Positions 17,415 through 27,277 are shown, counted from the first letter of the stretch. The stretch is 64,000 bases of DNA from Leisingera sp. ANG1 (GCF_000203975.2 NZ_AFCF02000009.1:307552-371551), one strand, 5' to 3'. Notes: generated by a model from the sequence alone, not told the origin. Numbers and translations: made by a program.

Positions 17415-17520
17415 CGCAAGTGACGCACCAGCCTGGCTTTTCCCCAATGCAAGCCGTTGCCGCATTGGCGAACCCGTGTTTTACTCCTCCTGCATAAGTT
17501 AAATGACAGGAGACAGCAGG

Positions 17521-17856
17521 GTGGCTGGGAAATTTGAACTCTACACAGACAACGCAGGCGAATTCCGCTTCCGCCTGAAGGCAGGCAATGGCGAAAACAT
17601 TCTGGCCAGCGAAGGCTACAAGCAGAAGGCCAGCGCCGAGAACGGTATTGAATCGGTCCGCAAGAATGCCGGCGACGACGCGCGCTATGAGCGCAAGGAA
17701 ACTGCCGCGGGCAAACACATGTTCAACCTCAAGGCCACCAACGGCCAGGTGATCGGCACCTCGCAAAGCTACGCCAGTGCCTCTGGCCGCGATAACGGCA
17801 TCGAGTCGGTCAAGAAGAACGCGCCAGACGCGGCGCTGGACGACCAGACCGCCTGA
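17521..17856 (+). CDS. YegP-like DUF1508 protein
   Basis: Small cytoplasmic protein of 111 residues made of two DUF1508 repeats: GKFELYTDNAGEFRFRLKAG with ENGIESVRKNA, and HMFNLKATNGQVIGTSQSY with NGIESVKKNAP. I use the GTG at 17521 preceded by AGGAG, since the family normally starts close to GKFxLY; an in-frame ATG at 17503 is the alternative. Function of the family is not established. It is convergent with the 692-residue gene. Confidence 0.88.
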   Translation: MAGKFELYTDNAGEFRFRLKAGNGENILASEGYKQKASAENGIESVRKNAGDDARYERKETAAGKHMFNLKATNGQVIGTSQSYASASGRDNGIESVKKNAPDAALDDQTA

Positions 17857-17863
17857 AACAGCA

Positions 17864-17884
17864 CCGGGCCCTGTCCGGGCCCGG
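17864..17884. terminator. GC-rich hairpin between convergent genes
   Basis: CCGGGCCC-TGTCC-GGGCCCGG, an 8-bp stem between the stops of the YegP-like gene and the minus-strand gene at 17895. No T-tract on either side, so termination efficiency is uncertain. Confidence 0.45.
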
Positions 17885-17894
17885 CCGCAGCCGG

Positions 17895-19973
17895 CTAGTT
17901 CGGCATCTTGTTGTTTTTCCAGACCGTCAGCGTTGTTCCCTGCTTGAAGGTGACATCGCCCTTGGACTGGTTCCGCTCCGTTTCCCAGCCAATATCACTG
18001 CTGCCCAGCCGGTCATCCGGGAAGTGGGTCTTGAACTTCCAGTCGCCAGCCGTGGACGAGCGGGTCAGCACAACCAGGCAGTGGGGCACCATCTTCACAC
18101 CGCCGCCACCGGATTTTTCAACCAGTTTCACGTTCAGGGCCTTGAACATGTCATCCAGGCTGGATTTGCCCTGTTCAAAGTCGGAAACCGCGGATTTGAT
18201 ATCGTTGAGCGAAACGGCAGCCCCGTCACGCTTGAGCGCATAGCCCCAGCCCGGCGCCGAGGCCGGCGGCCCCATCTTCAAGGTCAGCGAGGTCAGTTCG
18301 TCCGTCACCTGATTGGCCTGGGTCTTTTTGCCGGTGGCATAATGCGTGAACCCCTTGAACTTTGCGGCAATGGACGTTGCCCGGTCGAAGGCTTCCTTTT
18401 CAAGAACCGGGGTTGCCCACATTGAGGCATTGCCGCCGCTGTACTGCTTGCGGTCAAAGCTGGCTGCGATCTGCTTTTCGACTTCCGAACGGTTGGCAAT
18501 CACCCGTTTCCCGTCCTCCTCGGTATAGGTGATTTTCACCTTATTCCACTTCTCGGTCACCTGCGCGGTGCCGGCGGAATTGCCGCTCTGATCCGGGGTC
18601 ACCCCGTCCTGCGAAGAGGCCCGCATCGCCTGCCGTTCCATGCCGGTCTGCGCACCGTGGCGGCCGGTGCCGTGGCCTTCGCCGCCGTCCTCTGCCTTGA
18701 TGCGCTCTTCCTGCCATTGCTGTGCCTCGGCCTGCTTCTTGATCAGCGCCTCGATCTGGCTGCGGGCCTGATCCACCGGCACGCTGTCCAGCATTTCATC
18801 CAATGCCGTGATGCGGGACTTGATATTGCCCAAGGCTGTGACAAAGGCTTTTTCCTTCTCCAGCTTCTCGGCCTTCATCTCCTCGACATTTTTCAGCAGC
18901 TGGCCGCGGGACTGCTCCAGCACCTGTTTGGCCTTTTCCAGCCGCTCGGCGCTGGCGTCGACCTGCTGCTGCTTCTTGCTGATGTCCTTGGCCTTGGTCA
19001 GCCCTGACAGGGTTTCCTGCAAGTCCTTCAGCACCCCGGCTTCGCGGGTCACGGCCGTTTCCAGCTTGCCCAGCTTCGCGATTTCCTCCTTGATCCGGCT
19101 GGCCAGCATCTTGGCTGCTTTGCCGCTATCCGACTGCGCGAACTCCTCGCTGCGCTTTTCCGCGTCTTGCTCATCCGACGCCAGCGCCGCCTTCACATAT
19201 CCGACCATTTCCTTGTCGAGCACCTCCAGCCGGGCATAGGCCTGCTTCCATTCGCCCTTCTCAAAATGATCGGCCACAGCCCCGAAATGCTGGCGAAGCG
19301 CCTTGCGCTCGTCATCCATGATCTTGCCCTTGACCTTGTCGAACCGGGCGGTAGTGGCCTTGAGCCGGGTCTTGGCGTTGGTTTCTTCCTTGGAGGCCTC
19401 CTTGCCGCCGCCGATCAGCTTGATCAGCTCCTCCATCCGGGTGTTGAGGGCGATCAGGGTCTTGGCCGCTTGTGCCTGGTCCGTGTCCTTCTGCTCCTCG
19501 ATCTGCCCGAACAGGATGCGCAGCTCCTTGCGCTCGTCATCCGTGATCCTGCCCTTGATTTTGTCAAAGCGGCTTTCCACCGCCTGCAGCCGTTTCAGGA
19601 AACGCTTGTCCGGATCAACTTCGCCGCCCGCATCCAGGTCCATGGCCACAAGCTCGTAGCCGAACTGGGTGCCCTTCATCAGCGGCTTCAGCTTCTTTTC
19701 AGGCATCCTGCCCTTCACCAGGCTGAGCCGCAGCGTGCCATCCTTGACAGAACACTGCCCCACCGCCCGCTGTTTGGCCTTGGACTTCAGCTCCTTCAGC
19801 AGAGGCGGCGCCGCCTCGCCGACAATCAGAATGGACTGGGCTGCGCCGTTCAGCGTGACCTCATCATAGAAGTAGAAATCGCCCGGTGTGGCATCCAGCT
19901 TCTTGAGCTCCTTCTTCAATTCTGCCTTGTAGGACTGTTCGCTGTTGAAAATATCCATCTTTTTGAATGGCAT
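17895..19973 (-). CDS. unrecognised 692-residue coiled-coil protein with duplicated helical unit
   Basis: I do not recognise this protein. From the ATG at 19973 (strong GGGAGGGGAG upstream) the parts are: a mixed N-terminal region (1-115); two copies of a roughly 62-residue helical unit (about 128-188 and 203-263), each with the pattern RFDK(I/V)KG(R/K)I-x-DDERK; a long charged coiled coil (265-430); a Gly/Ser linker (430-475); and a C-terminal folded domain (475-692) including MWATPVLEKEAFDRA and WKFKTHFPDDR. There is no signal peptide or membrane segment. The layout resembles modular effectors, but no immunity or secretion gene is adjacent. Confidence 0.8.
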   Translation of the reverse strand: MPFKKMDIFNSEQSYKAELKKELKKLDATPGDFYFYDEVTLNGAAQSILIVGEAAPPLLKELKSKAKQRAVGQCSVKDGTLRLSLVKGRMPEKKLKPLMKGTQFGYELVAMDLDAGGEVDPDKRFLKRLQAVESRFDKIKGRITDDERKELRILFGQIEEQKDTDQAQAAKTLIALNTRMEELIKLIGGGKEASKEETNAKTRLKATTARFDKVKGKIMDDERKALRQHFGAVADHFEKGEWKQAYARLEVLDKEMVGYVKAALASDEQDAEKRSEEFAQSDSGKAAKMLASRIKEEIAKLGKLETAVTREAGVLKDLQETLSGLTKAKDISKKQQQVDASAERLEKAKQVLEQSRGQLLKNVEEMKAEKLEKEKAFVTALGNIKSRITALDEMLDSVPVDQARSQIEALIKKQAEAQQWQEERIKAEDGGEGHGTGRHGAQTGMERQAMRASSQDGVTPDQSGNSAGTAQVTEKWNKVKITYTEEDGKRVIANRSEVEKQIAASFDRKQYSGGNASMWATPVLEKEAFDRATSIAAKFKGFTHYATGKKTQANQVTDELTSLTLKMGPPASAPGWGYALKRDGAAVSLNDIKSAVSDFEQGKSSLDDMFKALNVKLVEKSGGGGVKMVPHCLVVLTRSSTAGDWKFKTHFPDDRLGSSDIGWETERNQSKGDVTFKQGTTLTVWKNNKMPN

Positions 19974-20367
19974 GCTGTCTCCCCTCCCTGGTGAGGCGCG
20001 CCCGGCCGGCTGCATATGCTGACGCTGCGTAAATAAATGTATTTGAACGGTAACCGCAGATCCGCAGCCGATCAAAAAGAAATCAATGCCTGCGATCCGG
20101 GCGCCGCCGCAGAATTCCCTTGAAACATTGGCGCAGCAGGCCTAAAAGCCGCTCGTCTGGTGCCGGGAATCGGCCCCGGGCCGTTGGCTGTTGGATCAGC
20201 CCCGGAAATCTTCTTCGGTTTCCTTCAGGATCCAACCCGCCAGCAGCAAGGAACAGACGGCGTGATCTCTGGCGGGCTGCCTTTGGCGGGACCCGGTGAA
20301 GACCAGGAGCTCTCATGACGGCACAAACCTCTGCGGAATGAACCGCAGGCAATTTAGGAGAGTTGCG
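19974..20367. other. 394-bp divergent intergenic region
   Basis: Lies between the minus-strand 692-residue gene and rplS. It should contain both promoters. An AT-rich stretch (about 20028-20090) is nearest the minus-strand gene. The only clear structure is a 6-bp hairpin, CTGCGG-AATGAA-CCGCAG, at 20331-20348 just before the rplS ribosome site, a possible leader element. Short frames here are unconvincing. Confidence 0.5.
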
Positions 20368-20742
20368 ATGGACCTGATCGCACAGCTGGAGGCGGAACAG
20401 ATCGCCGCCCTGGGGAAAGAGATCCCCGACTTCAAAGCCGGTGACACCATCCGTGTCGGCTACAAGGTGACCGAAGGCTCGCGTTCGCGCGTGCAGATGT
20501 ACGAAGGCGTTTGCATCAGCCGCAAAAACGGCTCGGGCATTGCCGGTTCGTTCACCGTCCGCAAGATTTCGTTCGGCGAAGGCGTGGAGCGTGTGTTCCC
20601 GCTGTTCTCGACCAACATCGACTCGATCGAAGTGGTGCGCCGCGGCCGCGTCCGCCGCGCCAAGCTGTACTACCTGCGTGCCCGCCGCGGTAAGTCGGCC
20701 CGTATCGCAGAAGATGCGAACTACAAGCCCAAGAAAGCCTGA
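20368..20742 (+). CDS. rplS: 50S ribosomal protein L19
   Basis: Ribosomal protein at the 30S-50S interface, 124 residues. [33 protein letters not shown], and RRAKLYYLR are family signatures. The start at 20368 is set by AGGAG 7 nt upstream, excluding the longer frame from 20296. It is followed 11 bp later by rpmE. Confidence 0.98.
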   Translation: MDLIAQLEAEQIAALGKEIPDFKAGDTIRVGYKVTEGSRSRVQMYEGVCISRKNGSGIAGSFTVRKISFGEGVERVFPLFSTNIDSIEVVRRGRVRRAKLYYLRARRGKSARIAEDANYKPKKA

Positions 20743-20753
20743 GGAGCGGTATC

Positions 20754-20975
20754 ATGAAAAAAGACACCCATCCCGATTACCACTTCATCGACGTCAAAAT
20801 GACCGACGGCACCATCCTCAAGATGCGCTCCACCTGGGGTGCTGAGGGTGATCAGCTGGCCCTGGACATCGACCCGACCGTGCACCCGGCCTGGACCGGC
20901 GGCACCTCGCGCCTGCTGGACGCCGGCGGCCGCGTGTCCAAGTTCAAGAAGAAATACGAAGGCCTGGGCTTCTAA
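20754..20975 (+). CDS. rpmE: 50S ribosomal protein L31
   Basis: Large-subunit protein of 73 residues starting [19 protein letters not shown]. It lacks the CxxC zinc pair of the C+ form, so it belongs to the zinc-independent type. It ends [12 protein letters not shown]. It forms a two-gene unit with rplS, closed by the terminator at 21005. Confidence 0.96.
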   Translation: MKKDTHPDYHFIDVKMTDGTILKMRSTWGAEGDQLALDIDPTVHPAWTGGTSRLLDAGGRVSKFKKKYEGLGF

Positions 20976-21004
20976 GCCGCCTGCCGTATTTTGCAGAACT
21001 CCCG

Positions 21005-21040
21005 AAGGCTGCCCCGGACGGGCAGCCTTCTTTCTTTTTC
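21005..21040 (+). terminator. intrinsic terminator after rplS-rpmE
   Basis: Ten-bp stem AAGGCTGCCC/GGGCAGCCTT (21005-21014 with 21020-21029) and then CTTTCTTTTT. Lies 29 bp after the rpmE stop. Confidence 0.9.
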
Positions 21041-21089
21041 TCCTGACGCTGGGGCCGGATGCGCGCTCCGCGGGAAAGACAGCCCCCTC

Positions 21090-23180
21090 GTGAAACAAGC
21101 CCTGGCCAACGCACTGCAAGAGCGCGGATATGAAACCCTGACCCAAGTGCAGGAGGCTGTGACCCAGCCTGACGTGGAAGGGCGCGACCTGCTGGTGTCT
21201 GCACAGACCGGATCGGGCAAGACCGTCGGCTTTGGCCTGGCTTTGGCTCAGGACCTGCTGGGTGACGATGAGGCGTTTGGCGAGGCCGCGGCGCCGCTGG
21301 CGCTGGTGATTGCGCCGACCCGCGAACTGGCGCTGCAGGTGAAACACGAACTGGGCTGGCTCTACCGCGAGGCAGGCGCACGGATTGCCTCCTGCGTCGG
21401 CGGCATGGACATGCGCGATGAGCGCCGGGCCCTGGAACGCGGCGCCCATATCGTGGCGGCCACTCCGGGCCGTCTGCGCGACCATATCGCGCGCGGCTCC
21501 ATCGACCTCAGCCAGGTACGCGGCGTGGTGCTGGACGAGGCCGACGAGATGCTGGACCTCGGCTTCCGCGAGGATCTGGAGTTCATCCTGGGCGAAGCGC
21601 CCGAAGACCGCCGCACCCTGCTGTTCTCCGCCACCGTTCCGCCGGCAATTGCCAGCCTGGCCGAGACCTTCCAGCGCGACGCGATGCGGATCAAGACCGC
21701 AGGCGAGACCAAGCAGCACGCGGATATCGAATACCGTCTGATGAGCGTCGCGCAAGCGGACGCGGAAAACGCCATCATCAACGTGCTGCGCTACTATGAG
21801 GCGCCCAGCTCCATCGTCTTTGCCAACACCCGCGCAGCGGTGAACCGTCTGGCCGCGCGCCTGACCAACCGCGGCCTGCCGGTGGTGACCCTGTCGGGCG
21901 AGCTGTCCCAGACCGAACGCAGCCATGCGCTGCAGGCAATGCGCGACGGGCGTGCCCGGGTTTGCGTGGCCACCGATGTGGCGGCCCGCGGTATCGACCT
22001 GCCGGGGCTGGAACTGGTGGTCCATGCGGAGCTGCCCTCGAACCACGAAACCCTGCTGCACCGCTCCGGCCGCACCGGCCGCGCGGGCCGCAAGGGCGTC
22101 AGCGCGCTGATCGCTCCGCCGAAAGCGCGCTCCAAGGCCCTGCGCCTGCTGAAATGGGCCAAGCTGACCGCTGAGCATTGCGAAGCGCCCTCTGCCGACG
22201 ACGTGCTGGCCCGCGACGAAAAGCGGATGCTGGCCGATCCGGTCTGGCAGGAGCCGGTAGCCGAAAACGAACAGGCAGGCGTGCAGACCCTGCTGGACGC
22301 GTTTACGCCCGAACAGATTGCCGCAACCTATCTGCGCCTGTTCCGCAGCCGCCACTCGGCGCCTGAGGACCTGCGCCCGGCAGACACGCCGGAGCCGCGC
22401 AAGGAGCGTAAGGAACGCAAAGCCTTCGGCCCCTCTGTCTGGTTCTCCCTGTCGGGCGGCCGCGAGGCCGGCGCCGACCCGCGCAAGGTGCTGCCGATGC
22501 TGTGCAAGGCCGGTAATATCGACCGCGACGCCATCGGCGCAATCCGGGTGCAGGATAACGAAACCTTTGCCGAAATCAGCAAAGACGCGGTTGAGGGCTT
22601 CCTCAAGGCGCTGGACGGCAAGACAGAGCTGGAGCCGGGCGCTGTGCTGACGCAGCTGGCAGAGGCACCCGAACTGGCCCCTGCCCCGCGCCGCGGCCCC
22701 GGCGGGCCGAAGGGCGGCTTCAAAGGCGACCGGAAACCGCATCGCGGCAAGGACGATGGCGCCAAGCCCTACCGTGCCAAATCCGATCACCGCGAAGACA
22801 GCCGCCCGCCCCGCAAGGAATGGAGCGACAAGCCGGAGCGCAAGGAACGGAGCGACAAGACTGCAGGCAAGGACTGGGGCGGCAAGCCCGCGCGCAAAGA
22901 CTGGGACAGCAAACCGGCCCGCAAGGAGGACCGCCCCAGCAAGCCCAAGCCGGCTGTGACCGCCAAGCCCAAAGGCGCATCGGATCCCTCCAAGCGGATG
23001 ACCCGGCCCGGCGCACCCGCGGCCAAGCCGTTCAAGGCCAAAGGCCCCAAGCCGCCGGTCGGCAAGCCCAACAGCAAGAAGAACAAGGCGCGCGCCGCTG
23101 CAGCCGTGTCCGCAAAGGGCGGCAAGGGCGGCGACGCCCGCCCCAAGCGCAAGCCTGCGGGTCCTGCAAAACACAGGTGA
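21090..23180 (+). CDS. DEAD-box RNA helicase with DbpA-type RNA-binding domain
   Basis: ATP-dependent RNA helicase of 696 residues, likely in ribosome assembly or RNA turnover. Motifs are AQTGSGKT (I), APTRELA (Ia), LDEADEML (II), FSATVPP (III) and HRSGRTGRAG (VI). A DbpA/CsdA-like RNA-binding fold (FSLSGGREAGADPRKVLPML) follows, then a long Lys/Arg/Pro-rich disordered tail of about 160 residues. The frame opens inside the rpmE terminator, so I use the GTG at 21090 near the start of the fold (VKQALANALQERGYETLTQVQ). A weak GGGAAAGA lies upstream. Confidence 0.93.
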   Translation: MKQALANALQERGYETLTQVQEAVTQPDVEGRDLLVSAQTGSGKTVGFGLALAQDLLGDDEAFGEAAAPLALVIAPTRELALQVKHELGWLYREAGARIASCVGGMDMRDERRALERGAHIVAATPGRLRDHIARGSIDLSQVRGVVLDEADEMLDLGFREDLEFILGEAPEDRRTLLFSATVPPAIASLAETFQRDAMRIKTAGETKQHADIEYRLMSVAQADAENAIINVLRYYEAPSSIVFANTRAAVNRLAARLTNRGLPVVTLSGELSQTERSHALQAMRDGRARVCVATDVAARGIDLPGLELVVHAELPSNHETLLHRSGRTGRAGRKGVSALIAPPKARSKALRLLKWAKLTAEHCEAPSADDVLARDEKRMLADPVWQEPVAENEQAGVQTLLDAFTPEQIAATYLRLFRSRHSAPEDLRPADTPEPRKERKERKAFGPSVWFSLSGGREAGADPRKVLPMLCKAGNIDRDAIGAIRVQDNETFAEISKDAVEGFLKALDGKTELEPGAVLTQLAEAPELAPAPRRGPGGPKGGFKGDRKPHRGKDDGAKPYRAKSDHREDSRPPRKEWSDKPERKERSDKTAGKDWGGKPARKDWDSKPARKEDRPSKPKPAVTAKPKGASDPSKRMTRPGAPAAKPFKAKGPKPPVGKPNSKKNKARAAAAVSAKGGKGGDARPKRKPAGPAKHR

Positions 23181-23291
23181 TACACTAAGTTTACCAGACT
23201 GCCCGCACCGCTTTTCTTGGCGGAATCCAGAGCCTATACAGGGGCCCAAAGCGAAAGACGTGCACAAAAGCACGAGCGAAGGGACCTGTAC

Positions 23292-24101
23292 ATGGCGCAT
23301 ATCATTGTCGTCGGCAACGAGAAGGGCGGCGCGGGCAAATCGACCGTTTCCATGCATGTCGCAACCACCCTGGCCCGTCTGGGCCACAAGGTCGCGGCGC
23401 TGGATCTGGATCTGCGGCAGCGCTCGATGGGGCGCTACCTGGAGAACCGCAAGGATTTCTGCGTCAAATCCGGCCTGGACCTGCCAATGGTGGAAATCCA
23501 TGAGCTGCCGGAGATCGACCCGGCCAGCCTGCAGCCGGGCGAAAACATCTATGACCACCGGCTGTCAGCGGCAGTCTCGGCGCTGGAGCCGGGCCATGAC
23601 TTCATCCTGATCGACTGCCCCGGCTCGCACACCCGCCTCAGCCAGGTGGCGCATTCGCTGGCCGACACGCTGATCACGCCGCTGAATGACAGCTTTGTCG
23701 ACTTCGACCTGCTGGCGCATGTGGACCAGAAGGGCGAAACCATCACCGGGCCGTCCGTTTATTCCGAAATGGTCTGGAACGCCCGCCAGCTGCGCGCGCA
23801 GGCGGGGCTGAAGCCGATCGACTGGATCGTGATCCGCAACCGCGTCGGCACCCAGCGCATGGTCAACAAGGAAAAGATGGAACGCGCCATCAAGATGCTG
23901 TCCAAACGGATCGGCTTCCGCATCGCGCCGGGTTTTTCAGAGCGGGTAATTTTCCGCGAGCTGTTCCCGCGCGGTCTGACGCTGCTGGACCTCAAGGACA
24001 TCGGCGTCAAGCAGCTGAACATCTCCAATATCGCCGCCCGGCAGGAGCTGCGCGACATGATGAAGGAAGTGAACCTGCCCGGGGTCGAGATCAGCATCTG
24101 A
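23292..24101 (+). CDS. mipZ: MipZ-type ParA-family division-site ATPase
   Basis: ParA/MinD-like ATPase of 269 residues. In alphaproteobacteria MipZ forms a gradient from ParB at the poles and inhibits FtsZ, placing the division plane. The deviant Walker A is NEKGGAGKST (residues 9-18). The family-specific segments are LDLDLRQRSMGRYLENR and LITPLNDSFVDFDLLAHVD. The longer frame from 23217 is rejected because AAGGGA precedes the ATG at 23292. No FtsZ or ParB gene is in the window. Confidence 0.92.
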   Translation: MAHIIVVGNEKGGAGKSTVSMHVATTLARLGHKVAALDLDLRQRSMGRYLENRKDFCVKSGLDLPMVEIHELPEIDPASLQPGENIYDHRLSAAVSALEPGHDFILIDCPGSHTRLSQVAHSLADTLITPLNDSFVDFDLLAHVDQKGETITGPSVYSEMVWNARQLRAQAGLKPIDWIVIRNRVGTQRMVNKEKMERAIKMLSKRIGFRIAPGFSERVIFRELFPRGLTLLDLKDIGVKQLNISNIAARQELRDMMKEVNLPGVEISI

Positions 24102-24119
24102 CCCCGGCTGCGCGGCCGC

Positions 24120-25352
24120 TTAGCTGTCGCAGCCGCAGTTGCCGCGGTAGATCGTGTAAAGCTCCATCGGCTCTGCCACGCCGCGCAGCATGTAGCGGCC
24201 CAGGGACACCAGGTCATGATTGGTGCCCCGGGCCGCGGTTTTCACATCCTCGGACATGATGATGTTCTGGCCGACAGAGCGGTGCATGCCGGCAATCCTG
24301 GCGGTCTGGTTCACCGCCTGGCCGATCACGGTGAAATCCAGCCGGTTCTCGGCCCCGATATTGCCATAGAGGATGTCGCCTGCGTGCAGCGCCAGGGTGA
24401 AGCCGGCAGTCGGCAATTCCAGCTCCTCACGCTCAGTGTTATAGGCGCGCACCTTGCCGCACAGCTCATTGGCCGCGGCCAGCGCTGCGTGGGCGTCTTC
24501 TTCGATGCTGCCAAGATTGAACATCGTCAGCATGCCGTCGCCCATGAATTTGAGGATATTGCCGCCATGCGCCTGGATGGTTTCGACCGCCAGGCCGAAG
24601 TACCCGTTCAGCATCTCGATCAGCTCAGTCCCCGGCAGCCGTTCGGCCAGCTGGGTGAACCCTTTGAGGTCGAACAGGCAGATCACCGCGTCGATCTGCT
24701 GCGAGGAGCCGCGCTGGATTTCCCCGGACAGCACCCGGCGCCCGGCATCGCGGCCTAAGTAGACCTGCAGCAAGTCGCTGGCCATCTGCCGGTTGGAGGA
24801 GGATTTCAGCGCCAGCCCCAGATGCGGCAGGGTGGTGCGGATCAGGTCCAGCTCGCGGCCGGAAAAGCCGCCGGGGCGGTCAGAGGCCCAGGAGACCAGC
24901 ATCCCTTCGCGCGGGTGGCGCGGATCATTGGGTTCGTCATCGGGCGGCGAGAAGCGAACGCCCTTGGCAAAGTAATCCGTTGCGCCGCGCTCCCGCAGTT
25001 CGGGCAGCAGGGGGAACTGTTCCGGCGCATTATCTTCCAGCCGCTCGCGAAACTCTTCCAGATTGTGCTCCAGGATGTGGAAGAATGGACTGCGCAGCCA
25101 TTCCTCGCGCGGGGATTCGCGGTATTCGTAGTGTTCGTGGCTAATGCCGTCAGCGCGGGTCCAGTTGAAGCCGATGCCGCCGAACTTTGGGTGAAAAGCC
25201 CGCTGCGCCAGATGGAACCGCCACAAGGGCACCCCTGCATCAACCAGACGCTGGCAATACCCCTGCAAAAGATCCTGCTGCGGCGCCCCATGCAGGCCCT
25301 GCTCCATCAGCCAGGCAATCAGCGGCCCTGAATTGACATCAATCTGTATCAT
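24120..25352 (-). CDS. class III adenylate/guanylate cyclase
   Basis: Cyclic-nucleotide synthase of 410 residues. The N-terminal 200 residues form a soluble sensor-like region starting with a two-helix segment and LWRFHLAQRAFHPKFGG; no membrane helix. The C-terminal catalytic domain has the metal aspartates in CLFDLKGFTQL and FMGDGMLTMF and the nucleotide segment ENRLDFTVIGQAVNQTARI. It ends with a CGCD cysteine pair. It lies 51 bp downstream of the MarR gene on the same strand. Signal unknown. Confidence 0.92.
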   Translation of the reverse strand: MIQIDVNSGPLIAWLMEQGLHGAPQQDLLQGYCQRLVDAGVPLWRFHLAQRAFHPKFGGIGFNWTRADGISHEHYEYRESPREEWLRSPFFHILEHNLEEFRERLEDNAPEQFPLLPELRERGATDYFAKGVRFSPPDDEPNDPRHPREGMLVSWASDRPGGFSGRELDLIRTTLPHLGLALKSSSNRQMASDLLQVYLGRDAGRRVLSGEIQRGSSQQIDAVICLFDLKGFTQLAERLPGTELIEMLNGYFGLAVETIQAHGGNILKFMGDGMLTMFNLGSIEEDAHAALAAANELCGKVRAYNTEREELELPTAGFTLALHAGDILYGNIGAENRLDFTVIGQAVNQTARIAGMHRSVGQNIIMSEDVKTAARGTNHDLVSLGRYMLRGVAEPMELYTIYRGNCGCDS

Positions 25353-25403
25353 CGCTTCACCTTCAATCCCGCTGCTTTATCTGGGGGCTGGGCCTTGCAA
25401 TGT

Positions 25404-25844
25404 CTATGGTTCAATCCCTGCTAAATTGCGCAGCATATACCGCAAAATTGCAACCTCGCCGGTGGTGAAGCGGGCGCAGATCCGTGTGTCGAACTCCAGC
25501 GCGTGCTCGCGCAGATCCTTATACGCCGCCTCACCGGCCGGGGTCAGCGCCAGATGTTCGGCCCGCCGGTCGTTTTCATCGCGGGTCCGGGTCACGAACC
25601 GCTTCTCCGACAGCTTGGCCACCGCGCGGCTGATCTTGGTCTTGTGGATCTTGGCGCGGCTGCCGATCTCCTTGGCGGTCATCTGGCCGTAGTTGCCCAG
25701 ATGAAACAGCACCCGCCACTCGGTGCGCAGCATTCCGTAGCGGTTCTTGTAGTGCTTCTGGAACCCCAGCGAGCTTTCCTCGGCAGCGCGGTTCAGCAGG
25801 TAGGGCAGGAAATCCTGCAAAGCGAAATCATCTTTTTCGTTCAT
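25404..25844 (-). CDS. MarR-family regulator, likely of homogentisate catabolism
   Basis: Winged-helix dimeric regulator of 146 residues (RTEWRVLFHLGNYGQMTAKEI, recognition helix HKTKISRAVAKL, wing VTRTRDENDRRAEHLALT). The ATG at 25844 has GGAGAGGGGAC upstream; the longer frame to 26000 would run across hmgA. It is divergent from hmgA with 71 bp between starts and a palindrome at 25864-25883. Control of the hmg cluster is inference from position. Confidence 0.9.
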   Translation of the reverse strand: MNEKDDFALQDFLPYLLNRAAEESSLGFQKHYKNRYGMLRTEWRVLFHLGNYGQMTAKEIGSRAKIHKTKISRAVAKLSEKRFVTRTRDENDRRAEHLALTPAGEAAYKDLREHALEFDTRICARFTTGEVAILRYMLRNLAGIEP

Positions 25845-25863
25845 TTTCGTCCCCTCTCCCTTG

Positions 25864-25883
25864 TTAGTTACAAAAACAACTAA
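25864..25883. promoter_or_regulatory. candidate MarR operator before hmgA
   Basis: TTAGTT-N8-AACTAA, a 6+6 inverted repeat in an AT-rich patch of the 71-bp gap between the divergent MarR and hmgA genes. Size and position fit a MarR dimer site overlapping both promoters. Confidence 0.5.
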
Positions 25884-25915
25884 TATCCCGCAAGCAGCAA
25901 GAGGAGAAACGCGCG

Positions 25916-27271
25916 ATGAATCGGCCAGCCGATCCCCATGAAATGATCCAGGCCCCCTCTCTTCAGGGGCCGCACGAGGGCTATATGCCTGGCTTTGCAA
26001 ACGACTTTGAAACCGAGGCGCTGCCCGGTGCGCTGCCGCAGGGCATGAACAGCCCGCAAAAGTGCAACTATGGCCTTTACGGCGAACAGCTGAGCGGCAC
26101 CGCCTTTACCGCCGATGTGCCGGAGCGGACCTGGTGCTACCGCATCCGCCCGTCGGTCAAGCATTCGCACCGCTATGAGAAAACCGACCTGCCGCATTGG
26201 AAGTCTGCACCTTGCGTTGATCCGGACGTGATCTCGCTGGGCCAGTACCGCTGGGACCCGGTGCCGCATTCGGATGAAGGCCTCACCTGGCTCACCGGCA
26301 TGCGCACCATGACCACCGCGGGCGATGTGAACACCCAGGTCGGCATGGCGAGCCATATCTATCTGGTCACCGAGTCGATGGTGGACAGCTACTTCTTCTC
26401 CGCTGATTCCGAGCTGCTGGTAGTGCCGCAGGAAGGCCGGCTGCGCTTTGCAACAGAGCTGGGCATCATCGACCTGGCACCGCAGGAAATCGCCATCATC
26501 CCGCGCGGGCTGGTCTACCGGGTCGAGGTTTTGGAAGGCCCCTGCCGCGGCTTTGTCTGCGAGAACTACGGCCAGAAATTCGAGCTGCCGGGCCGCGGCC
26601 CGATCGGCGCCAACTGCATGGCCAACCCGCGCGACTTCAAGGCGCCGGTGGCGGCGTTCGAGGACCGCGAGGCGCCCTCCACCGTGACCATCAAGTGGTG
26701 CGGCCAGTTCCATGAGACCAAGATCGGCCACTCGCCGCTGGATGTTGTCGCCTGGCACGGCAACTATGCGCCTTATAAGTACGACCTGACCACCTATTGC
26801 CCGGTCGGGGCGATCCTGTTCGATCACCCGGACCCGTCGATCTTTACCGTGCTGACTGCACCGTCCGGCGTGCCGGGCACTGCCAACATCGACTTTGTGC
26901 TGTTCCGCGAACGCTGGATGGTGGCCGAAAACACCTTCCGCCCGCCGTGGTACCACAAGAACATCATGTCGGAGCTGATGGGCAATATCTACGGCCAGTA
27001 TGACGCCAAGCCGCAGGGCTTTGTGCCGGGCGGGATGTCCTTGCACAACATGATGCTGCCGCACGGGCCGGACAAGAACGCCTTTGAGGGCGCCTCGAAC
27101 TCCAACCTCGGCCCGGAAAAGCTGGACAACACCATGTCCTTCATGTTCGAGACCCGCTTCCCGCAGCATCTGACCGCCTTTGCAGCCAAGGACGCGCCGC
27201 TGCAGGATGACTATATCGACTGCTGGAGCGACATCGAGAAGAAGTTCGACGGCACGCCCGGCCTGAAATGA
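25916..27271 (+). CDS. hmgA: homogentisate 1,2-dioxygenase
   Basis: Non-haem Fe(II) enzyme that opens the homogentisate ring to maleylacetoacetate in tyrosine/phenylalanine catabolism. The 451 residues match the family in full length ([18 protein letters not shown] near the N-terminus). The iron ligands can be placed as His347 and Glu353 ([13 protein letters not shown]) and His383 (LPHGPD), with the same spacing as in the human enzyme. AGGAG precedes the ATG. It heads the catabolic cluster. Confidence 0.98.
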   Translation: MNRPADPHEMIQAPSLQGPHEGYMPGFANDFETEALPGALPQGMNSPQKCNYGLYGEQLSGTAFTADVPERTWCYRIRPSVKHSHRYEKTDLPHWKSAPCVDPDVISLGQYRWDPVPHSDEGLTWLTGMRTMTTAGDVNTQVGMASHIYLVTESMVDSYFFSADSELLVVPQEGRLRFATELGIIDLAPQEIAIIPRGLVYRVEVLEGPCRGFVCENYGQKFELPGRGPIGANCMANPRDFKAPVAAFEDREAPSTVTIKWCGQFHETKIGHSPLDVVAWHGNYAPYKYDLTTYCPVGAILFDHPDPSIFTVLTAPSGVPGTANIDFVLFRERWMVAENTFRPPWYHKNIMSELMGNIYGQYDAKPQGFVPGGMSLHNMMLPHGPDKNAFEGASNSNLGPEKLDNTMSFMFETRFPQHLTAFAAKDAPLQDDYIDCWSDIEKKFDGTPGLK

Positions 27272-27277
27272 AACGGT

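Noticed and set aside
20721-23558. 945-codon open frame on the minus strand
   Set aside because: It is antisense to rpmE, the helicase gene and the mipZ start, all with clear motifs; long antisense frames are expected in GC-rich DNA. Its translation is low-complexity Arg/Gly/Ala with no domain.
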